DNA of 64,000 nucleotides from contig NZ_CP046176.1 in assembly GCF_013009555.1 (NCBI RefSeq), positions 1 through 64,000 of the forward strand. Reading direction: 5' to 3'. Shown piece by piece: positions 17,184-23,534 of this stretch; position 1 is the first letter of the stretch, and the number at the start of each line of letters is the position of its first letter. The stretch comes from Phocaeicola dorei (GTDB taxonomy: Bacteria; Bacteroidota; Bacteroidia; Bacteroidales; Bacteroidaceae). Below the pieces are notes generated by a model. That model was not told the DNA's origin and ran no database searches. It worked only from the letters and a program-made list of their open reading frames with translations. The position numbers and the translations under genes were made by a program.

Positions 17184-17209
17184 AGACACAGGTTTATGGC
17201 TTTCTTCTA

Positions 17210-17217
17210 CAAATATA
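17210..17217 (-). promoter_or_regulatory. -7 promoter box for the L,D-transpeptidase pair
   Basis: The minus strand reads TATATTTG, an exact TAnnTTTG match 26 bp upstream of the first transpeptidase start. Confidence 0.45.
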
Positions 17218-17387
17218 ATTCTTTAAAAGGAATAAACATGCGTTTTTGTTTTTAAATGCAGTGAAAAATTCCTGTTTCTTTGAACAATCTCCCCTATTGC
17301 AGACCTTATAAAAGACCGCTGGGAATAATCGCTTATCTTGGCTTGAGGTTTTTACAGAAAAAAAGAATCAACTTAAAAACAAGTATT

Positions 17388-18325
17388 ATGGTGGAATCAA
17401 CTAGAGTAAGAAGTAAAAGATTATCCTTTTCAGGTAAGAAGACACTGTCTTCCTTTATGCAAGTGAATATTGCCAGTCTGAGACAATCGGGAAAATTGCG
17501 TACCAGTGAGACGTATAGAGCTACACTGAACAGTTTTATGAAATTTATGGATGGCAAGGATGTTCTGTTGAGCAATATGGATGCCGAGTTGATGATGGGG
17601 TATGAAACTTATTTAAAGGCGCAGGGAGCAAGTATGAACACCGTTTCTTTTTATATGCGTATTTTGCGTGCAACGTATAATCGTGCAGTAGATAAAGGGG
17701 TGATCAGACAGCGTTTTCCTTTTAAGCATGTCTATACGGGAGTGGAAAAAACGGTGAAGCGGGCTATTTCTTTTAAAGTAATCAGACAACTGAAGGAGAT
17801 GGATTTAAGTCACTCTCAGTCAATGGAGTTTGCGCGTGATATGTTTATGTTCAGTTTTTATACTCGGGGAATGTCATTTGTGGACATGGCTTTTCTTAAA
17901 AAAACAGATTTAAATAATGGTATGCTGACTTATAGGAGAAAGAAAACCGGTCAGTTGCTTTCCATCAGATGGGAGAAATGTATGCAGGATATAGTGGATA
18001 AATATCCTGGAAACTTCTCGACTTATCTTCTTCCTATTATAATTCATATCAGAAAAGATGAAAGATTACAATATAAAAATTCCATCTGCTTGGTAAACAG
18101 AAGGCTAAAGAAATAGGAAAAAAGTTAGGGCTTGTTCATCCTCTGACTATGTATGTGGCGCGCCATTCATGGGCCAGTGTTGCCAGAGGCAAACATATTC
18201 CTCTTTCTGTAATAAGTGAAGGAATGGGACATGATTCGGAAAAAACGACTTTGATTTATCTGGCAGCATTGGATACCACCGTGATAGACAAAGCGAATAT
18301 GGTGGTGCTGAGAGAATTCTTGTGA
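17388..18325 (+). pseudogene. Frameshifted tyrosine recombinase (Bacteroides Tsr/integrase type)
   Basis: The frame from ATG 17388 (MVESTRVRSK) gives an N-terminal SAM-like core-binding domain (SFMQVNIASLRQSG, YRATLNSFMKFMDG) and the first catalytic Arg in FYTRGMSFVDMAFL. It stops at TAG 18114-18116 after LVNRRLKK. The remainder continues in the -1 frame as EIGKKLGLVHPLTMYVARHSWASVARGKHIPLSVISEGMGHDSEKTTLIYLAALD and ends at TGA 18323-18325. That lost part holds the Arg-His box, GMGH and the nucleophile Tyr in IYLAAL. A single-base deletion near 18107-18113 explains everything. Recombinases of this type invert promoters in Bacteroides (established), and an inverted-repeat-bounded segment lies 520 bp downstream. 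Confidence 0.87.
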
Positions 18326-18848
18326 TAATAGGGTAAAGATATTGTTTCTTGTCAAAAAGAGGATATCATATCACAGGGTATCCTCCATTTGACGGGACCA
18401 GTGTGTCCAGTGTTTTTTCAATAAATTAGTGTTTGTTCTTTCTAAAGATGATAGCAATTTCTGATGTGGCTGAGTTGAATATGCTTGTTGCAAGGTCGGA
18501 ACAGCATGATCTCTTTATGTTATCTTTTGTCAGAAGATGCTGTTATAGTAAAGGAAAATCGGATTACAGATAGATCCTGAAAGAATTGCCATAAACCATC
18601 ATGCTGTTTTCGTCCACCCATTTGTTGTGAAAAAAATATCAGTTCCCAAATATTCAGGATTTTTCCGTAATATGATGATTGTCATAGGTTTGTTTTTATA
18701 TGAATTATAGTTGATACAACTATATTTTAGTGGATAAACTTGAATAAAAGAAAAGGCAAAGTTTACCTAGATTTTATTCTTTGATTTTGGAGATAATCCT
18801 CTTATTACAAGTACTTTATACAAAAAACACCAAGTTAAAATATTGTAT
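18326..18848. other. AT-rich intergenic region after the recombinase
   Basis: I see no supported gene here. It holds a 19-bp hairpin-forming repeat (18706-18724: arms TATAGTTG and CAACTATA, 3-nt loop) and one plus-strand TAnnTTTG match (TAGGTTTG, 18685-18692). The rest is unassigned. Confidence 0.5.
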
Positions 18849-18878
18849 ATCTCTTATTAAGAGATATATATTTTGTCG

Positions 18879-18886
18879 CAAATTTA
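18879..18886 (-). promoter_or_regulatory. -7 promoter box inside the candidate invertible segment (OFF orientation)
   Basis: The minus strand reads TAAATTTG, the only exact TAnnTTTG match within the segment. An imperfect -33 (ATTG) lies about 22 bp upstream on that strand. Flipping the segment would place this box at about 19015-19022, facing the HTH gene at 19134. Confidence 0.45.
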
Positions 18887-18935
18887 AGCAAAGTTTTGAG
18901 AATTAGAACAATTTAGCGAGGAAATTTAATAATTG

Positions 18936-18959
18936 ATTCAAAAAAAACGTTTTTTGAAT
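18936..18959. repeat. Hairpin-forming repeat at the centre of the candidate invertible segment
   Basis: Arms ATTCAAAAAA and TTTTTTGAAT are perfect complements around a 4-nt loop AACG. Its centre (about 18947) lies close to the midpoint (about 18950) between the two 19-bp inverted repeats. Confidence 0.7.
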
Positions 18960-19133
18960 ACAAGATTTAGTCTTCTGAAGTATTCTTATATTAATATAGT
19001 TCGTTGATTTATAGTGTATTATGTGTGCGTAACATATCTCTTAATAAGAGATCTATCGTATAACTGATGACATGCTATATAATAATGTATAGTTGTGAAG
19101 ATGTTGAAGTGAAGATTAAAAGTAAATAAAAAT

Positions 19134-19628
19134 ATGGACTATCTATTCTTGAGACGACACAGACGGACTGCTACTTCGAAGAGGCAGAAAAACCTGCTTC
19201 TTAAGGCTGCTGAACGCCAGTGGGAACTACAGTTCGCCAACAAGGGGGCTGAAGGGAGAAAGGTGGATTGTACCCTATATAAATGTATATTGTACAACCT
19301 TGAAATAAAGCAAGTCTTTTTGGATTCGGAGCTTTCTTTGAAAAAGTTTAGCGTAATGATAGACACCAACCAAACTTACCTATCGAATGTGGTAAACAAG
19401 TATTTCAACTGCAATTTGAAGGAGTTGTTGAATACCTACCGTGTGGAATATGCTAAAGAGTTACTCCATGCTGGGAAATGTTCATTAGAGGAACTCCCAC
19501 AGCGATGTGGTTTTGCCTCTAGAAGTGCTTTTTATGCCTCTTTTAGTAAAATAGTCGGAATGTCTCCTTTGCGCTTTCTAGCTCGTGAACAGAATAATTC
19601 GCTCTTAGAATCAATGATTTATGTATAA
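19134..19628 (+). CDS. Small AraC-type helix-turn-helix protein
   Basis: The protein has 164 aa. The C-terminal 100 residues form an AraC/XylS-type DNA-binding domain: LSLKKFSVMIDTNQTYLSNVVNKYF is the first HTH, and LEELPQRCGFASRSAFYASFSKIVGMSPLRFL the second. The N-terminal 60 residues are basic and contain no ligand-binding or receiver domain. It sits between the candidate invertible promoter and the surface-protein gene, whose start is 44 bp past this stop, so the two genes are probably co-transcribed. It may act on its own locus or on other surface-protein promoters; the target is unknown. Confidence 0.8.
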   Translation: MDYLFLRRHRRTATSKRQKNLLLKAAERQWELQFANKGAEGRKVDCTLYKCILYNLEIKQVFLDSELSLKKFSVMIDTNQTYLSNVVNKYFNCNLKELLNTYRVEYAKELLHAGKCSLEELPQRCGFASRSAFYASFSKIVGMSPLRFLAREQNNSLLESMIYV

Positions 19629-19641
19629 TCAATTTTAGTTT

Positions 19642-19661
19642 TTTAAATTTATAAATTTAAA
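19642..19661. repeat. 20-bp AT-only palindrome in the surface-protein leader
   Basis: TTTAAATTTATAAATTTAAA is a perfect palindrome ending 11 bp before the surface-protein start. It could shape the 5' end of the mRNA or be a protein-binding site; low complexity makes chance plausible. Confidence 0.6.
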
Positions 19662-19672
19662 GTTTTTCTATT

Positions 19673-22600
19673 ATGAACAAAAAGTTTTTAAGTGCAATCC
19701 TGTTCGGTGCCTTAATGGTGACCTCGACAGGAACATTTGTATCTTGTAAGGACTATGATGATGACATCGACAGCTTAAACGAGAAAGTGGATAAGCTGAC
19801 TAAAGATTTGTCTGAATTACAGGCCGCAGCTGGAAAATATGTCACAGCTGTCAAGTATGATGCGGCAACAGGTAAGTTGACTGTTACCGGCGGTAACGGT
19901 GAAACTTTCCAACTTCCGATGCCTGCTGAACTTCCCACTTACTCTTTGAAAGTTGTAGATGGTAAGATACAGTTGTTAGATGGTGACAAGGTCGTTTCTG
20001 AAGCAACCCTGCCTACAACTGATGTTCCTGCGACATTTGATCCTACTTTGTTGAAGTGGAATAATGGCTATCTGTATTATGGAGATGTAAAAATCTCAGG
20101 TGTAGAGAAACCTCAAAGCGTTGGTTCTATTACAGAAGTGAAAGATGAAGAAACTGGTGAGGTGATTGGTTATGTCATTGAACTAGATGGCAAATCTGCT
20201 ACATTCTCTGTCGTAACTGATTTGAAAGCTTTGGTATTTGAACCGGAACTGTACTATCAGGGTATTGAAGCAATTGCTGTAAAATCATTTGTTTACAAGG
20301 CTTTGACTGCTACAGATGTAAATGCAGATGCTGATAATAAAGATGATGCTCCTGTAAAAGAAACTGTAACAACTGAGGTCACTCCTGAATTATCTGCTAC
20401 ATACCACATGAACCCATCTACAGCTGATGTTCGTAATTTGGTTAAAGAAGATTTGAAATTCTTGGCTTACGATAAAGAATATGCTCGTGCTGCCGATGGA
20501 GTGGTAGTTCCAGAGATTTCTAAGGTTGAACCTAAAAATGGTGAGTTGACTGTTTGGGCTAAGTTGACTGAAGGAACTATTAAAGATATTGCGAATGACA
20601 ACAAAGTAACAGTTTTGGCTTTACAGGCCAATTATTTGAATGGTGATAACAAACGCTCGGTTATCACTTCTGATTATGCTGCAGTTAAGGCTGTTAAGAT
20701 TACAGATTTAGTTTTGAATAATGCAAAAGTTGCCGGTGAAAATCATTTGGCTGTTAAAGCTGCCGATGCTATCCAAAATGCTCCTGAAGTAAAAGTAGCT
20801 TGGGATGAAACAGTTGATTTGGCAGAATATGTTCAGACTCATTATGGTGCAGGTGATGCTCATACTAAGTGGGATGAAAATGCAGCGTCTGGTACAGTAG
20901 AAAAAGCCGGCTTCAGCTATTCTTATGAATTGGTAGGTTATATTGATGGTAGTAACAAAACTTCTCAAAGTGCACATGCCGCATTGAAAGGCTCTGTTTT
21001 GAGACCTCAGTTGCCGAAAGATGGTAAAGCTGCTGAATGGGGAGCTACAGAACAAAATCAAGCTACTGTAGGGCGTATGCCGTTGGTTCGTGTATTCTTG
21101 AATGATAATAACTCTAAGAAGAAAGTAGCTGTAGGTTACTTGAAGGTGGAAATTACAGGTGCTCCTGCTGAAGACCGTATTACTGCGACAACAGAATATA
21201 CATTCAATGAAGAATTTACATTGAGCTGTAGAACAGAGGATTGGGTTCAGGAGGTAACTTGGTTCCAGATTGAAGAACAAATTTTGGCTCAGCTGAATAT
21301 CTCTAAGGAAGATTTCGAAAGAAGTTATATCTATGACGGACCGATGATTCAATATAGTGAAGCAACTTTGGATGCTATGCCTTTGACTAAACTGTCTACT
21401 AAGGTTGAACAAACTGAGGCTGATGTTGAAGGTACAATGACTGAAGTTTTGCAATGGACTATTCCTGCAAACTATGCTTATGAATATTTCAGTGCAAATG
21501 CTTCAATGAAGGCTGTCGTTCGTTATACTAAACAAAATAAGGATATTCAAGGTGTTGTCATTTCTAATGATTATGTATATGTAACATTGACTTGGGCTCC
21601 TAATCCTCGTAATGTAAACCCGACTGGTACACTTGCCGATGCTGATAAGACTAAGCAATACTGGTTTGCTGGTAACTCTAACGAAGGAGGTTCTGGATAT
21701 AATGAAATCCATGTAAATACTGAGGTTCCTGCTGCAACAGGTCATAATATCATGAACTTTAACAAATTTATCCTGGAAACCTTCAATGGTCACGATGTTA
21801 CAATTTCTGAAATTCCGGCTGTATATACAGACTTTGCAGATACTAAACTGACTAAGACTTTCAGATTTGTTGATCCGAAGGGAGCAAAACTGACCGGTGT
21901 ATCCAAAACTGTTTATACAATGAGTGTAAATGCAGATCGTACCCAACTGCTGGCTAGTAGTGAGGCTGTCGCAAATAGAGTAGTTGCTACTATTAAAGAT
22001 GCAGCAAATAATGATGGAGAAGATCTAATCCAATTGGAAGATAATTCTGTCGCTAAAGATTTGCTGAATGTAGCAGGTCGTGATGATTTAGCTAATAACT
22101 TGACTGCTAGACTGTCTGTAGAAACATTGAATGGATGTGGTAAGTCATTGAATGAAGTGACAAACAATGAATTCGATGTGAAGTTCTTGCGTCCTATCAC
22201 TGTAAAAGCCGATAAGATGGATAACTTTAAGGATGGTGTAGATGTTGGTGCTGACGGCTCTGTTATTGATGTTAAATTAGCATTCACTGATTGGAGAAAC
22301 TATGCATTTGTTACTACTCCTATCAACTACTATACATATTATGGTGTGAAGTCAATCACCATTGACACAGATAAAGCTCAGACAACTGTTAATGGTAAAT
22401 ACGAGCCTATACCAGCAGGTATGAAAGTTGAATATAGCGGTGTTGAAGATATCTCAGCAGGTAAATTCGGTAAGCTGACTTACATCAATAACAAGGCAGA
22501 AGTCGGTGAATTTGACATTAAACTTCCTGTAGCAGTAGAATACGCATGGGGTACAGTAGAATTTGACATTGTATGCCACGTAGCAAAGACCGTAAAATAA
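19673..22600 (+). CDS. Large surface lipoprotein, candidate phase-variable S-layer-type protein
   Basis: The protein has 975 aa. The signal peptide ends in a lipobox (GTFVSC, Cys25), followed at once by KDYDDDID, an acidic tail resembling the surface-export signal of Bacteroidota lipoproteins. A short coiled coil follows (about residues 30-52, DSLNEKVDKLTKDLSELQ), then a beta-rich body full of Thr, Val, Asp and Ala with no catalytic motif that I can see. Codon use is heavily biased (GGT, GTT, AAA, CTG/TTG), as in highly expressed genes, and a strong terminator follows. The N-terminus and locus layout resemble the phase-variable S-layer proteins described in B. thetaiotaomicron (the BT1927 family); that link is from memory and needs a search. 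Confidence 0.75.
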   Translation: MNKKFLSAILFGALMVTSTGTFVSCKDYDDDIDSLNEKVDKLTKDLSELQAAAGKYVTAVKYDAATGKLTVTGGNGETFQLPMPAELPTYSLKVVDGKIQLLDGDKVVSEATLPTTDVPATFDPTLLKWNNGYLYYGDVKISGVEKPQSVGSITEVKDEETGEVIGYVIELDGKSATFSVVTDLKALVFEPELYYQGIEAIAVKSFVYKALTATDVNADADNKDDAPVKETVTTEVTPELSATYHMNPSTADVRNLVKEDLKFLAYDKEYARAADGVVVPEISKVEPKNGELTVWAKLTEGTIKDIANDNKVTVLALQANYLNGDNKRSVITSDYAAVKAVKITDLVLNNAKVAGENHLAVKAADAIQNAPEVKVAWDETVDLAEYVQTHYGAGDAHTKWDENAASGTVEKAGFSYSYELVGYIDGSNKTSQSAHAALKGSVLRPQLPKDGKAAEWGATEQNQATVGRMPLVRVFLNDNNSKKKVAVGYLKVEITGAPAEDRITATTEYTFNEEFTLSCRTEDWVQEVTWFQIEEQILAQLNISKEDFERSYIYDGPMIQYSEATLDAMPLTKLSTKVEQTEADVEGTMTEVLQWTIPANYAYEYFSANASMKAVVRYTKQNKDIQGVVISNDYVYVTLTWAPNPRNVNPTGTLADADKTKQYWFAGNSNEGGSGYNEIHVNTEVPAATGHNIMNFNKFILETFNGHDVTISEIPAVYTDFADTKLTKTFRFVDPKGAKLTGVSKTVYTMSVNADRTQLLASSEAVANRVVATIKDAANNDGEDLIQLEDNSVAKDLLNVAGRDDLANNLTARLSVETLNGCGKSLNEVTNNEFDVKFLRPITVKADKMDNFKDGVDVGADGSVIDVKLAFTDWRNYAFVTTPINYYTYYGVKSITIDTDKAQTTVNGKYEPIPAGMKVEYSGVEDISAGKFGKLTYINNKAEVGEFDIKLPVAVEYAWGTVEFDIVCHVAKTVK

Positions 22601-22636
22601 ACTGAGTGAGTAACTCTATTTATAATAAACTTGAAG

Positions 22637-22667
22637 AAAAAGAGTGCTTTCGGGCACTCTTTTTTTC
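22637..22667 (+). terminator. Intrinsic terminator of the surface-protein gene
   Basis: Stem AAAAAGAGTGC / GCACTCTTTTT with a 6-nt loop is followed by a run of T, 36 bp after the stop codon. Confidence 0.9.
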
Positions 22668-22688
22668 TATTTATAATATTGAGAACGT

Positions 22689-23210
22689 ATGAGAAAAATT
22701 AATTTGTTGATAGTAGGTCTAATTGCAGCATTCATTGTTTCGTGCAATCAATCTGGTAAAAAAACAGAAACGGATTCCCGGGCAACCGTAAAACATCTTA
22801 TGGTTTTGAGTCAGAAAGATACGATACAGGTGTTAGATCTCACTAACCAGTTTATGACTGCCGTAAAGGAGCAACGATATGCTGATGCAGCCATGATGTT
22901 ACACGAAATGAAAGCGGATGATCCTTTTGCTCAGCCGGAGTTGTTGGATAACGAACAATTAAAAAGTGTATTACAAAGGCTGAAAGCCTTTCCGATATAT
23001 GATTATACTATAAGCGATTGTATCTTTAAGGAGGCGTTTGATAATGAAGTGCGTTGTAAGGTTGTCTTATTCCCTAAAACAGATAAAGAGGATATGCGGC
23101 CCAATGCTACAACTTGGTATTTTAAACCTGTTCGCTATTTGGGAGAATGGAAACTTTGTTTCCGGAGTAGTGCACAGGGGGACCGTACATTTCACTCTTC
23201 TGCACAATAA
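22689..23210 (+). CDS. Uncharacterised lipoprotein
   Basis: The protein has 173 aa. MRKINLLIVGLIAAFIVSC is a lipoprotein signal with Cys19. The mature part is a small alpha/beta domain with no motif I recognise; it contains QVLDLTNQFMTAVKEQRYADAAMMLHEM, a helical stretch, and a beta-rich end (TTWYFKPVRYLGEWKLCF) reminiscent of NTF2/SnoaL-like folds, which I cannot confirm. It starts 22 bp after the terminator of the surface-protein gene, so it may depend on read-through or on a weak promoter inside that region. No function can be assigned. Confidence 0.75.
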   Translation: MRKINLLIVGLIAAFIVSCNQSGKKTETDSRATVKHLMVLSQKDTIQVLDLTNQFMTAVKEQRYADAAMMLHEMKADDPFAQPELLDNEQLKSVLQRLKAFPIYDYTISDCIFKEAFDNEVRCKVVLFPKTDKEDMRPNATTWYFKPVRYLGEWKLCFRSSAQGDRTFHSSAQ

Positions 23211-23497
23211 TATTGAAGAGTTTCCAGCTGAAACGGCCTATATATATCATTGATGGCAGAATAGCTCGTCACCTTTGTCGCTAAAGGAATTCTTACAGTT
23301 ACTTAATTCTTTTATTACTACGTTCTGCTGTAGCGGAACGTAGTAGCAGAACGCAAGAAAAATCTTACTCTGCTGTTTTGTAAGCCTTGTCCATGCTTTG
23401 TATCCGTCGTCTTGCACCGAATATCTTGTAACAGGAATGAAATCCGTTTGTCATGAAACCTTTAATAGAGTGTAACTCTCACGAAACTTAACCCATC
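23211..23497. other. Intergenic leader with two mutually exclusive hairpins
   Basis: I see no gene here. Stem A pairs 23316-23325 with 23336-23345 (10 bp, 10-nt loop). Stem B pairs 23321-23329 with 23345-23353 (9 bp). They share the left-arm bases 23321-23325, so only one can form at a time. A long-lived transcript from the upstream lipoprotein gene would carry them; the promoter box at 23498 lies downstream. Confidence 0.6.
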
Positions 23498-23505
23498 TAC
23501 TTTTG
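23498..23505 (+). promoter_or_regulatory. -7 promoter box for the TonB receptor/phosphatase operon
   Basis: TACTTTTG matches TAnnTTTG exactly and lies 29 bp before the receptor start. Confidence 0.5.
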
Positions 23506-23534
23506 CGACAGATTTATAACGCATAAAAAAGTAT

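Larger units (their letters stand above)
18849..19052. promoter_or_regulatory. Candidate invertible promoter segment with 19-bp inverted repeats
   Basis: The 19-mer ATCTCTTATTAAGAGATAT occurs at 18849-18867, and its exact reverse complement is at 19034-19052. Each copy is itself nearly palindromic, but the odd central base makes the match perfect only in inverted orientation (the direct comparison has a central mismatch). The 166 bp between them contain a single exact TAnnTTTG box, on the minus strand, pointing away from the downstream HTH and surface-protein genes. A recombinase gene lies upstream. Size, repeat length and gene order fit phase-variable promoters known in Bacteroides; inversion itself is inferred. 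Confidence 0.65.

Noticed and set aside
18118..18124. Classical -1 slippery heptamer AAAAAAG near the recombinase frameshift
   Set aside because: It lies after the frame-0 stop codon (18114-18116), so it cannot rescue translation by programmed frameshifting.
20708..21454. 248-codon minus-strand frame
   Set aside because: Antisense to the surface lipoprotein gene; composition typical of a shadow frame.
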